A DNA stretch of 64,000 bases, from positions 162,883-226,882 of the forward strand of contig NZ_LDNB01000010.1 of NCBI RefSeq assembly GCF_001026695.1, given 5' to 3'. The translations under genes were made by a program, and so were the position numbers. The notes beneath the pieces are model-generated. The model saw only the letters and a program-made list of their open reading frames with translations, ran no database searches and was not told the DNA's origin. Within the stretch, counting starts at the first letter, position 1. Every line of letters starts with the position of its first letter. This document shows positions 42,158-49,995 of this stretch, in pieces. The DNA comes from Neobacillus vireti. Its GTDB lineage: Bacteria > Bacillota > Bacilli > Bacillales > Cytobacillaceae.

Positions 42158-43096
42158 CTACAAATGATTGATTAAATCTAAATAGTATTCTTTCAGCCTT
42201 TCTTTTAACATAGGCGGATCAATTATCTTTATGGATTTACCAAAGCTAGCTAGATAAGGAATAATAAAACCCATTTCCGAAGGCTCATATGTTCCAACCA
42301 AATAACTACTTTCATCTTCCTCAATCAATTTCATAGAAGAAAAATGTTGTTGCTTGAATTTTTCAACACCTGAAGCAGTAATCGAGCATTTAAAACGAAC
42401 AGCATGCTCAGTTGCTTGCCAAAGACTATGAGCGTTATCAATATCTACATCTTTCAAATCTACTCTTGGTTCTAGATCTGCTACTTCTACTGACGTAATA
42501 CGATCACAGCGAAAAACACGATAAGCTATTTTATATAAATCATAAGATTGGCAATACCAGAAACCTTTCATTGCATAAATAGAGATTGGTTGAATACAGC
42601 GAATGGTCGTTTGTTTTGGTGTTGTGTAGTGTATCTTTAAAACCTTATTCTGAACCGCAGCTAACAAGAGTTCTTCTAGATAAGCACTTTCATGTGTTTG
42701 TTCTGTATGATAAAAAGCGACCCTCTTTTGAAAGCTTTCAATTTGCTCCCGTTGTTTTGGTGAAACCACTTCTAAAAACTTATCATTAATGGAATTAAAG
42801 GATATTTGAAAAGGGCTACTAGCAAAACTTTGTAATGCTTGCATGGAAAAATAAAGTGCAAAAACTTCTTGGTTCGAAAATGAAATCGGTGGTAATGTCA
42901 TCGATTTCAGTAAATGATACCCGCCATACCGACCGTACTCTACATAAAGAGGGGCACCCATTTCCTCCAATGAGGAAATATCACGTAATGCTGTCCTTTT
43001 AGAAATTTGAAATTCATGGATTAAATCCTTCAATGTGAACCGTTGTTTCTGATTGATAAAGCGCAGCATCTGATTTAAGCGGTCACTTTTTTTCAT
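42158..43096 (-). CDS. YafY-type HTH and WYL domain regulator
   Basis: A 312-aa regulator. The N-terminal HTH_11 domain has LNQMLRFINQKQRFTLKDL and a recognition-helix segment ISKRTALRDISSLEEMG, followed by the YGRYGGYHLL wing. The WYL domain (about 140-235) has IHYTTPKQTT and FWYCQSYDLYKIAYRVFRCDRI. WYL domains bind nucleic acids or small ligands. The gene is divergent from the VOC-family gene, whose promoter it may control. I start at ATG 43096 with AAGGAG 8 nt upstream. Confidence 0.85.
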   Translation of the reverse strand: MKKSDRLNQMLRFINQKQRFTLKDLIHEFQISKRTALRDISSLEEMGAPLYVEYGRYGGYHLLKSMTLPPISFSNQEVFALYFSMQALQSFASSPFQISFNSINDKFLEVVSPKQREQIESFQKRVAFYHTEQTHESAYLEELLLAAVQNKVLKIHYTTPKQTTIRCIQPISIYAMKGFWYCQSYDLYKIAYRVFRCDRITSVEVADLEPRVDLKDVDIDNAHSLWQATEHAVRFKCSITASGVEKFKQQHFSSMKLIEEDESSYLVGTYEPSEMGFIIPYLASFGKSIKIIDPPMLKERLKEYYLDLINHL

Positions 43097-43183
43097 AAAA
43101 ATTCTCCTTATCAGTGCCATTAGTTGTCACCTTTTAAATGTATACTAATAAGTGTAAAAGACAAAATCGAAGGAGGCAATACA

Positions 43184-43627
43184 ATGAATTTTGAAGTTAT
43201 TCCTTTTTTATCATTAAATGGACAAGGGGCTGAGGCCATTGCCTTTTATGTACAATATTTAGGGGCAAAGGTTTTATTTAAGAAAAATTATAAAGAAATG
43301 AAAGAAATGGATCCGCAGTTTACGTATGAAGATGGCCAGGACGATTATATTACGCATTCTGTTTTACAAATTGGTGTTAACAAAATCATGATTGCTGAAG
43401 AGGCAATGGATTCAACTCGTCCATGGCAATTAAGTAATAGCTTCTCATTATGTATTCAATCGAAAGACTTCTCAGTTATTGAAACACTCTATCATAATCT
43501 AACTAAGCATAATGAAGTGAAAACCTTAACACCTTTTGAAAAAACTTCATTTAGCCCGGGTTATGGCAGTGTACGAGACCCATTTGGAATCGTTATACAA
43601 TTAACCGTAACAAGACATGATTTTTAA
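43184..43627 (+). CDS. VOC family (PhnB/glyoxalase-like) protein
   Basis: A 147-aa protein of the vicinal-oxygen-chelate fold, PhnB-like: FLSLNGQGAEAIAFYVQYLGAKVLF at the start, SVLQIGVNKIMIAEE in the middle and GYGSVRDPFGIVIQL at the end. PhnB-like proteins are common and mostly of unknown reaction. I start at ATG 43184 because AGGAGG lies 7 nt upstream; the frame is open 20 codons further but overlaps the promoter. It pairs with the divergent WYL regulator, a recurrent arrangement. Confidence 0.82.
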   Translation: MNFEVIPFLSLNGQGAEAIAFYVQYLGAKVLFKKNYKEMKEMDPQFTYEDGQDDYITHSVLQIGVNKIMIAEEAMDSTRPWQLSNSFSLCIQSKDFSVIETLYHNLTKHNEVKTLTPFEKTSFSPGYGSVRDPFGIVIQLTVTRHDF

Positions 43628-43650
43628 AGGTCCCTTCTCGAAAAGAAAAA

Positions 43651-43686
43651 AAGCCCTTGATAACTAACATATTGTTATCAGGGCTT
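43651..43686. terminator. Bidirectional terminator between convergent genes
   Basis: AAGCCC-TGATAAC pairs with GTTATCA-GGGCTT, flanked by an A-run on the left and ATTA on the right. A close copy lies at 44932-44968. Confidence 0.85.
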
Positions 43687-43711
43687 ATTAGAAAAATGCG
43701 CTATTTCTTTT

Positions 43712-44659
43712 TTATCTGCTTAATGTGTCGGCAATTTGAAGCACTATCCGTCCTCGTCCATGTCCCGTTTCACTCACTGAATGTGCGTGCTGGACTTCAT
43801 TTAATGTAAATATATTATCAGCGATAGCTTTAATCTTTTTCTGAGCAATTAAATCTGCAATCGCCCATAAATCCTCCTTAGAGGCAAAACTACTACTTCT
43901 TTTCGCATTAATTCCAAGTTCCTTAGCCTTATCTATTGGAGGCTGTCCCACAAGCGAAATCAACGTTCCACCGGGTTTGATAATGGATAAAGACCGCTGA
44001 AGAGTATCGCCACCAACCGTATCTAAAACTAGATCAACATCCTTTACAACCTTTTCAAACTGAGTTTTCATGTAATCTACCACATGATCTGTACCAAGAA
44101 GACGGATAAAATCTAGATTTTTTGTTGAGGCAGTCCCGATGACGTTCGCTCCTTTCCAGTGAGCTAGCTGTGTCGCAAATGAACCAACTCCTCCGGCAGC
44201 ACCATGGATGAGCACTTTCTGACCAGACACTAGTTTCCCTTCATTAAATAAAGCATTATAGGCAGTTGCAGCCCCACCTGTAATCGTAGCAGCTTCTGTA
44301 AAAGTAAGATTTTCCGGCATAGGAATGAGTTCATCGACGGAAGAAATGGTATATTCAGTATAGGTTCCTTTAGCCCGGCCAAAGACAAATTGTCCTATTT
44401 GAAAGTCTGTAACCCCTGGCCCTTGTTTTTCAACCACACCGGAAAAAGCAGAGCCAGGTATATAAGGAAAGTGAACAGGAACAATATTTTTAGTTAACCC
44501 TCGTCGAATTTTCCAATCAATCGGAAGGACACCTGCCGCTTCAACGCGAATTAGCACTTCCCCTTCTTTTGGTTCTGGACACGGTATATTCTCTATTTTC
44601 AGTTCTTCTGGTCCACCATATTGATAAACCTGAATCGCTTGCATCATTTTTGATGTCAT
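43712..44659 (-). CDS. NADP-dependent quinone-oxidoreductase-like protein (MDR, zinc-free)
   Basis: A 315-aa medium-chain dehydrogenase/reductase. The N-terminal GroES-like domain has IRVEAAGVLPIDWKIRRG and YIPGSAFSGVVEKQG. The Rossmann domain has IHGAAGGVGSFATQLAHWKGA (nucleotide loop) and DLVLDTVGGDTLQ. The structural and catalytic zinc Cys residues of alcohol dehydrogenases are absent, so it belongs to the quinone oxidoreductase group. The physiological substrate is unknown. Start ATG 44659 with GGGGG upstream. It converges with the VOC gene. Confidence 0.88.
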   Translation of the reverse strand: MTSKMMQAIQVYQYGGPEELKIENIPCPEPKEGEVLIRVEAAGVLPIDWKIRRGLTKNIVPVHFPYIPGSAFSGVVEKQGPGVTDFQIGQFVFGRAKGTYTEYTISSVDELIPMPENLTFTEAATITGGAATAYNALFNEGKLVSGQKVLIHGAAGGVGSFATQLAHWKGANVIGTASTKNLDFIRLLGTDHVVDYMKTQFEKVVKDVDLVLDTVGGDTLQRSLSIIKPGGTLISLVGQPPIDKAKELGINAKRSSSFASKEDLWAIADLIAQKKIKAIADNIFTLNEVQHAHSVSETGHGRGRIVLQIADTLSR

Positions 44660-44931
44660 AATAGTAGCCCCCTTTGCTCTATTCTATTGCTTATTATTTT
44701 CTCCCCAAAAAGTTATGATGTCACTTAACATCGACTGTTTAATATCATACAATTTTATAACCTTTTTCACTTCGGCAAAAGGGCTGGCTTTTTCTACAAC
44801 TTTAGAATGATTAATTGGAAGATAGGAGAAACTTGTGACTCCATTTCAATATATTTACTATAATTCCTAAAGTAAGGTGAGGTTCAATAGGAAATTTTTA
44901 GGATTCAAGCACAACTTTATTCCCAAAAAAA

Positions 44932-44968
44932 AAGCCCTTAATAACATATTTTTTGTTATCAGAGCTCT
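44932..44968. terminator. Terminator-like hairpin, near-copy of 43651-43686
   Basis: AAGCCCTTAATAAC (44932-44945) faces GTTATCAGAGCT (44955-44966). It lies just past the end of a decayed minus-strand gene, whose terminator it probably was. Confidence 0.6.
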
Positions 44969-44989
44969 CATCAGGTAAGCTGAAGGTAT

Positions 44990-45401
44990 TTATTTATTAA
45001 TTTCTTGATTCCCGACCATTTTATTTTGACCTTTTTCTTTTAAGACTTGAAACAAATATAACAGGGAAGATAGAACTGCGAAAACATACATTAATTGTAT
45101 TTTTTCATTCGTACTAAAGACGCTATTCCGAATTTGGTTAAGTATGGCACGTTAATGTAAGTAAATATTGAACCAAAAATTCCATTCAAAATCATATACC
45201 TGAAAAACTTACCGTATGTCCATTTTAATATCCACATTAAACCAACGAAGAACGGCCCCCGATTATATTAACAATTCTCACCATCAAAGTACTAAATAAC
45301 CCTGCAGGTAAATACCGTTTAAATGAGCTTTTCCCTAATAATAGGGTAGTAAACCAAGAAAGTATTATCATCAAAAGCATTAATGACTTCGAATACTTCA
45401 T
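44990..45401 (-). pseudogene. Decayed CBO0543-type membrane protein gene
   Basis: From ATG 45401 the frame reads MKYSKSLMLLMIILSW then LLLGKSSFKRYLPAGLFSTL with MVRIVNIIGGR, then stops. Family-like sequence resumes in other frames as GPFFVGLMWILKWTYGKFFRY then LTKFGIASLVRMKK, and finally LMYVFAVLSSLLYLFQVLKEKGQ, ending near 44990. The layout matches small four-TM CBO0543-family proteins I recall from Bacillus, with an internal deletion and at least two frameshifts. It explains most of the 900-bp gap between the oxidoreductase and SRPBCC genes; the remaining parts (44660-44930 and 45402-45573) show nothing. Confidence 0.55.
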
Positions 45402-45573
45402 TATTTTCAAAAAACAACCCTCCCGTTCAATTCCGTCAGAAATAATATTCCCTGGATTGTCGGGATTTATATTATAAATACATATTTATCTACTATTATC
45501 CAACCCGGAAATAGTATTTAATCCTACGGCGTGTAAGAGGGGACCACCAATTTTACAACACAATTAAGTACTT

Positions 45574-46026
45574 TTATTCTAAATCAAGTGTTTTGCCTGT
45601 TTCTACTAATGTCTTTGTGTTACTAAGGATCATCCACCATGCAGCATCACTTTTCTCGTAAAGAGGATCTCCTTTCTGCCATTGGTCATGAATGAAGGTT
45701 AACTTCGTACACGCGCCTACTGGCTCAAGCAGATAGGAAATTCTAGATTCAAATTCCTGTTTATCATCTTTCGTGTACGACTTTCCAGCAAAGTGGGTAA
45801 AACGTAGTACTTGATTTGGAACATGCTCTAATACATTCCCATAAACATGAACCGTTTCATCGCCATCAGCCCCCGGGCCAATGTATTCCAGCAGATCTCC
45901 AACTTGAAAGGTGGATCGGATCACGCTTCCACAATAAATTTGTTTTGTTCCCTCCGGCGAGATTAATGCCTTCCATACTTCCTCTGGACTTCCACCAATA
46001 TAAAATACATACTTCAGATCCTTCAT
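45574..46026 (-). CDS. SRPBCC/AHSA1 family protein
   Basis: A 150-aa START-like fold protein. The AHSA1 hallmarks are SPEEVWKALISPEGTKQIYCG at the N-terminus, VLRFTHFAGKSY in the middle and ACTKLTFIHDQW near the end. Such proteins bind hydrophobic ligands or act as Hsp90 cochaperone-like modules. I use ATG 46026; GGAGGG lies about 8-12 nt upstream. It follows the second WYL regulator on the same strand with a long palindrome between them, so it is probably the regulator's target. Confidence 0.85.
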   Translation of the reverse strand: MKDLKYVFYIGGSPEEVWKALISPEGTKQIYCGSVIRSTFQVGDLLEYIGPGADGDETVHVYGNVLEHVPNQVLRFTHFAGKSYTKDDKQEFESRISYLLEPVGACTKLTFIHDQWQKGDPLYEKSDAAWWMILSNTKTLVETGKTLDLE

Positions 46027-46072
46027 CAAAAAAATCCCTCCTCATTATTGTACTACCTTTCCATCATAAACA

Positions 46073-46103
46073 AACTTCACTGACATATATGGTCAGTGAA
46101 GTT
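46073..46103. promoter_or_regulatory. Perfect 12-bp inverted repeat between the WYL and SRPBCC genes
   Basis: AACTTCACTGAC (46073-46084) and GTCAGTGAAGTT (46092-46103) flank ATATATG. The right arm overlaps the stop codon of the WYL gene, and the repeat ends about 47 bp before the SRPBCC start. There is no T-run, so an operator is more likely than a terminator. Confidence 0.5.
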
Positions 46104-46974
46104 AAAAGTTTTGATAATGTTTTACTAATTCTGAAGTGACCATTACCATTTTCTCTTTTAAAAATAACGGTTCTAGAATCTTTATGGCCCTTCCATAGGG
46201 AAGAAGATAGTAGGGTACATAAGTATCGATCGATTGCTCATCGATCATAAAATGAGCATGATTTTCCGACCGGCGGATAAGTGCATGCCCAAATAACCAA
46301 TGCTGGCATAAGTCATCGAGGGCATGATTATTTCCTTCAATTTGAATAGATATCAGTTGTTCGGGCTGATCTAAATCAGGCAAAAGTCCATTTAGAAAAA
46401 AAGAACGTGCTGAAAAATCTGCTGGACGATCAAATTCAATACCTGTTCGAGATAGACTCACTATCCGATTCACACGAAAGCTGCGTATTTCAAGACGGAG
46501 GTGACAAAAGGCGATGACATACCAATTGCCTTTCCAATAAATAAGTCCATAAGGATCTAGCGATTCCAATTCTAAATTAGCTGGAGGCTGAATCACATCA
46601 AACCCTATTTCATGACGATTAATATAATCCAATTGTTCTGGATTTGTATATTTTTTCAACTTTGTGATTGCCCTATTCAAAAACTCACTAAATGGATAAC
46701 CTGCCTCTAATGCAAAACTTGCTGCATGAATCAGCGCTTTTTGCTCGTCTACGTCAAAAAATAATGGCGCCTTTGTAAACTCATGGAGCAAACTGTAGCC
46801 GCCATTATGACCCGCATCAGAAATGATCGGAACTCCGCTGGCACACAACGCATCGATATAACGGTACACTGTGCGGATATTGATCTCCAATTCTTCTGCC
46901 AGTTGCTGGGCAGTCATTCGTTTTCCAGTATTGAGCAACCATAGTATAGAAAGCATATTTACAGCCTTGGTCAT
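46102..46974 (-). CDS. YafY-type HTH and WYL domain regulator, second copy
   Basis: A 290-aa regulator of the same type as the 42158 gene but a different subgroup. The HTH has MTAQQLAEELEINIRTVYRYIDAL and ISDAGHNGGYSLL. The WYL domain (about 135-200) has YGLIYWKGNWYVIAFCHLRLEIRSFRVNRI. It probably regulates the downstream SRPBCC gene through the palindrome at 46073. Start ATG 46974; the upstream region has no striking operator. Confidence 0.85.
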   Translation of the reverse strand: MTKAVNMLSILWLLNTGKRMTAQQLAEELEINIRTVYRYIDALCASGVPIISDAGHNGGYSLLHEFTKAPLFFDVDEQKALIHAASFALEAGYPFSEFLNRAITKLKKYTNPEQLDYINRHEIGFDVIQPPANLELESLDPYGLIYWKGNWYVIAFCHLRLEIRSFRVNRIVSLSRTGIEFDRPADFSARSFFLNGLLPDLDQPEQLISIQIEGNNHALDDLCQHWLFGHALIRRSENHAHFMIDEQSIDTYVPYYLLPYGRAIKILEPLFLKEKMVMVTSELVKHYQNF

Positions 46975-47158
46975 GGGTTAATTAGTCCCTTCTACAGCAA
47001 CTTTGGCAAGTCCCTTGCATCTTTCATTCCTTTTACGTGATGATATAATATATAGATTTTTCAAATAATTGAACTCATGTCCTAATTACAACCTTATGAT
47101 AAAAGTTGCTCTTGGAAGTCCCTAGCAACGGGTTAATATAATTGGCCCAGTTGAAGAA

Positions 47159-47182
47159 AAGGAGCTTCTATAACAACTCCTT
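47159..47182 (-). terminator. Hairpin after catA
   Basis: AAGGAG and CTCCTT pair with a partly paired middle, 30 bp past the cat stop. A second stem, GTTGCT (47105-47110) with AGCAAC (47124-47129), lies further down. Confidence 0.5.
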
Positions 47183-47211
47183 ATATAAAGACGAACTCTC
47201 ATATATTTTTT

Positions 47212-47862
47212 TCAAGTGAGCCACTTATGGCAATTATTAGCTAAATGCTGTAACTCGTCAAGAAATGTACTAGCGTGATAACCATCGCAAACTGCATGAT
47301 GTACTTGTAATGAAATAGGCAACAAAGTTCTATCTTCCAGATTAAAATATTTTCCCCCTGTAATGATAGGTAATAAAAAGTCGCCTTCATTATTTATATT
47401 TAAGTTAAATCCAGTAAAACTAACCCATGGAATACTGGATATAGGAAATGAATTTTTAGGTTCATTTTCTTTCGTAAAAAGACCCTTAACATCTGCGTAT
47501 TGCTTTATATCCTCTTGATAGTTTTCATAAAAGACAGAAAATTCATTTGAGAACTCAGTCCAAATGCAAGAGAATGTTTTATTATCATCATGGAAAATTG
47601 TATAACTAGGAATCATTTGATCCCAATACCCCAGAACTCTCTCATCATTAAAACAGGTTCTAAATTCCGGATGAGAATTTACTATTTTACTTACCATATA
47701 TATAAAGCTCGGGTAAAGTTTAATCCCCTTGTTGCGCAGGTGTTCTAATAATGCTGTGATGTCTATATTTGCTGAAATGCTAAACGTACACTTTTCATTT
47801 AAATAATACTCGAAATACTGATCTCTATCCCAATTTTCTCTATCAATTAAATTAAACTTCAT
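47212..47862 (-). CDS. catA: Type A chloramphenicol O-acetyltransferase
   Basis: A 216-aa CatA trimer-type enzyme of normal length. The catalytic His lies in QVHHAVCDGYHAS near residue 190, with the structural Asp next to it. The Ser that supports the transition state is in IPWVSFTGFNL near 145. It acetylates chloramphenicol with acetyl-CoA. The AGGAGG ribosome binding site (47871-47876) is buried in a stem-loop, and a short VKTDK leader lies upstream, the hallmark of drug-induced translation attenuation. It follows the double-GNAT gene on the same strand. Confidence 0.95.
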   Translation of the reverse strand: MKFNLIDRENWDRDQYFEYYLNEKCTFSISANIDITALLEHLRNKGIKLYPSFIYMVSKIVNSHPEFRTCFNDERVLGYWDQMIPSYTIFHDDNKTFSCIWTEFSNEFSVFYENYQEDIKQYADVKGLFTKENEPKNSFPISSIPWVSFTGFNLNINNEGDFLLPIITGGKYFNLEDRTLLPISLQVHHAVCDGYHASTFLDELQHLANNCHKWLT

Positions 47863-47867
47863 TTTAT

Positions 47868-47906
47868 TAGCCTCCTAAAATTGTATTTATGAATTTTTGG
47901 AGGCTA
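47868..47906 (-). promoter_or_regulatory. Translation-attenuation stem-loop sequestering the catA ribosome binding site
   Basis: On the mRNA, TAGCCTCC (47906-47899) pairs with GGAGGCTA (47875-47868). Six further A-U pairs continue the stem past one mismatch, with a loop of about eight bases. The 3' arm contains the catA ribosome binding site, and the 5' arm begins with the leader's stop codon. Confidence 0.88.
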
Positions 47907-47924
47907 TTTATCTGTTTTCACCAA
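47904..47924 (-). CDS. catA leader peptide (M)VKTDK
   Basis: TTG-GTG-AAA-ACA-GAT-AAA-TAG on the minus strand encodes M-V-K-T-D-K, the same six residues as I recall for the cat-86 leader, in which codons 2-5 are the stall (crb) site. GAGGTGAT lies just upstream as its ribosome binding site. In cat-86, chloramphenicol stalls the ribosome at Lys-6 and opens the downstream stem. Here the stop codon follows Lys-6 at once. Confidence 0.85.
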   Translation of the reverse strand: MVKTDK

Positions 47925-47993
47925 ACCGATCACCTCTTAATGCCTCAAGGTATTACTTGCCCCAATACTTATTTTATTACGTGATTACTTTAT

Positions 47994-48923
47994 TTATTTG
48001 GACATCCATTCATATTGAATATCAGATAAATTTTCTTCATTTTCATGTCCATAACCAATCTTGTTAAATCCATGTTTTTCATAAAATCGTTGTGCCTTTT
48101 CATTTACTTCAAATGTATATAATGTTAATCTCCCACTTGATTGTTCTTTTGCTTTGTCTAGTAATGTTTGACCTAATCCGATTCCTTGATAATCATTATG
48201 AATATAAAGCTGGCTTATTTCCCTTTCATTATAGGCAATCATTCCAACTACTTGTTCATCAATTAACGCTAAATCTATTTGAAATTGTTCAGGTAATATA
48301 GAATTTAAAAAATATAGGTGATTTTCAAAGCTGTGAATTTCTTTCTGGCCAATAGCCTGTTCCTTACTATCTCGCCACATAGCCACTGTCTGTTCAGCAT
48401 ACTTGGGACTATACTGAGTTATATTGAATTTGTGTTGGTTCAATAACTTACTTAAAATTTCACCAGGTAGCCCTTCGATTTTACAAATCTTCTCTGATGT
48501 AAATCCTTGCTTTATTAAAATTTTTCTAGACGGGATATTTTCTGGGTCAATAATCGCCTTCAGAATGATCAATTTTGTTTGCTTAGCTAATTCAATTAGT
48601 TTTTTTGCAATTTCACTACCATATCCTTTACCCCAAAATTCAGGTAATATCATATAGCCAATTTCAGCTTCTTCAATTTCGTTTTCATTTAATGTTAAAT
48701 GTCCAAGCCCAATAAATTCATTCGTTACACTATTGTAGACTTTATATGAGCCATATAGCTCATATTTTTCATTACGTTTTATTAATTTTTGATAGTTTAC
48801 TTGAGCCTCTTTTAATGGAATTGATCGTTCTGTAATTTGAGCCATAACTTGTTCATTCGATACTAGTCGGAAGTAATCCTGAAAATCTGTTGCTTCAAAT
48901 TTCTTAAAAATTAGTTGATGCAT
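47994..48923 (-). CDS. Double-domain GNAT acetyltransferase
   Basis: A 309-aa protein with two GNAT domains. The first (about 1-150) is RimJ-like, with YMILPEFWGKGYGSEIAKKL as its acetyl-CoA loop. The second (about 155-309) has QLYIHNDYQGIGLGQTLLDKA and the late KAQRFYEKHGFNKIGYGHE. Tandem GNAT proteins of this length are common in Bacillus; substrates are unknown. I start at ATG 48923 with GGAGG 7 nt upstream. The cat leader lies about 70 bp downstream with no clear terminator between, so a read-through transcript into catA is possible. Confidence 0.85.
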   Translation of the reverse strand: MHQLIFKKFEATDFQDYFRLVSNEQVMAQITERSIPLKEAQVNYQKLIKRNEKYELYGSYKVYNSVTNEFIGLGHLTLNENEIEEAEIGYMILPEFWGKGYGSEIAKKLIELAKQTKLIILKAIIDPENIPSRKILIKQGFTSEKICKIEGLPGEILSKLLNQHKFNITQYSPKYAEQTVAMWRDSKEQAIGQKEIHSFENHLYFLNSILPEQFQIDLALIDEQVVGMIAYNEREISQLYIHNDYQGIGLGQTLLDKAKEQSSGRLTLYTFEVNEKAQRFYEKHGFNKIGYGHENEENLSDIQYEWMSK

Positions 48924-48962
48924 TTTATTCCTCCAAACTGCCATTTACTTGACCATCCATTC

Positions 48963-49415
48963 TTAATTCGTTTTTTTAATCGAAAAAAAGTAAAGTATAC
49001 CCCCAACCATCCAATAAGGCTCCCAAAAGACTAACCTCCAAAAGGTGGCGTACCTTTCCAATTCAAGGTTTAAAACATCCATTGCACCCAGGGATATTGT
49101 TATGAAATTGAACAAACCATATAAAAAAAGTAATAGTCCACAAATCTTCGTTATGAGATAGAGTGTCGTTTGAATCCAAGATTTTCTCCATTTAATTAAC
49201 AGCATCATAAGCAATAAGGCTCCGAGCAATTTGATGAATCCAGTTATCCAAACTATTTTTACAAACGATGGTGGTGGGTTTAATGCCATTTCATAAATGG
49301 ATCCTCCAAGGGATCTAACACCAAACATGCCTCCCATTGCCCAATAAAAACTCAAGCCGGAAAAAAGAATCGTCCATAACACCCCAAAAGACAATATCCA
49401 CTTTTTAGTTTCCAT
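48963..49415 (-). CDS. DUF3995 domain-containing membrane protein
   Basis: A 150-aa protein with four membrane helices. The DUF3995 pattern is visible as SFYWAMGGMFGVRSLGG near residue 25, then a helix with WITGFIKLLGALLLMMLL, and a C-terminal WRLVFWEPYWMVGGILYF. The function is unknown. I start at ATG 49415 with GAGGAG 7 nt upstream. The gene lies 39 bp upstream of the double-GNAT gene, so the two may share a transcript. Confidence 0.8.
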   Translation of the reverse strand: METKKWILSFGVLWTILFSGLSFYWAMGGMFGVRSLGGSIYEMALNPPPSFVKIVWITGFIKLLGALLLMMLLIKWRKSWIQTTLYLITKICGLLLFLYGLFNFITISLGAMDVLNLELERYATFWRLVFWEPYWMVGGILYFFSIKKTN

Positions 49416-49769
49416 AAAATTGCTCCTCATTAAAATGTCGATATTTTACAACAACTTCAAACGAACTGCTAAAGATGCCATTTCCATCCAACTTATTTTA
49501 CCATATACTCACTCTCAATATTTTAAATCTTCATTCATCTCGTAGTAAAAAACAGTTGAGAAATCCTTCATCTTCTAATTTCGTAGTTTACATACCAACT
49601 TAAAGGGTGCGAAACAAATTTTCGCACCCTTTCTATGATTTGTGAGTTCATGATTTCCAAAATGTTTACCTTTTTAACATCTATCCTTAACAACTACTTC
49701 ATTATTTCTTAATATGTTCAGTTTACAATGTCATTGTATGAACCATTACTTATGAAGGGAGGAATCTGA
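49416..49769. other. 354-bp intergenic stretch holding one terminator-like hairpin
   Basis: AAAGGGTGCGAAA (from 49602) pairs with TTTCGCACCCTTT (to 49633), a strong stem that is not next to any visible gene end. No coding frame is supported in the rest; it must contain the promoters of the flanking divergent genes. Confidence 0.5.
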
Positions 49770-49952
49770 ATGTTTTTAAAAAAACTGGCTGAAAGAAAAC
49801 TTGTCACAATTGACTATGATAAAAATGGTATTTTACAAACTATTAAAGGACGTGTCTATCGCCTAAATTTGCGCGAACAAATTCTTTCGCTGAAAGATGA
49901 ACAGCAAAATTCTTTCTCCATCCGATTATCCGGTATAAGAAAAGTTTATTAA
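49770..49952 (+). CDS. Small YolD-like protein
   Basis: A 60-aa protein with alternating basic and hydrophobic residues, predicted as a small beta-barrel: LVTIDYDKNGILQTIKGRV then QILSLKDEQQNSFSI. It vaguely resembles the core of YolD-like proteins but is shorter, so the family call is weak. The ribosome binding site GGGAGG lies 8 nt before the ATG. A hairpin with a T-run (about 49937-49972) ends the gene and converges on cotA. Confidence 0.5.
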   Translation: MFLKKLAERKLVTIDYDKNGILQTIKGRVYRLNLREQILSLKDEQQNSFSIRLSGIRKVY

Positions 49953-49995
49953 CTTTCTTATACTTTTTTTGTATTCAATTATCGCAAAATCGGCA

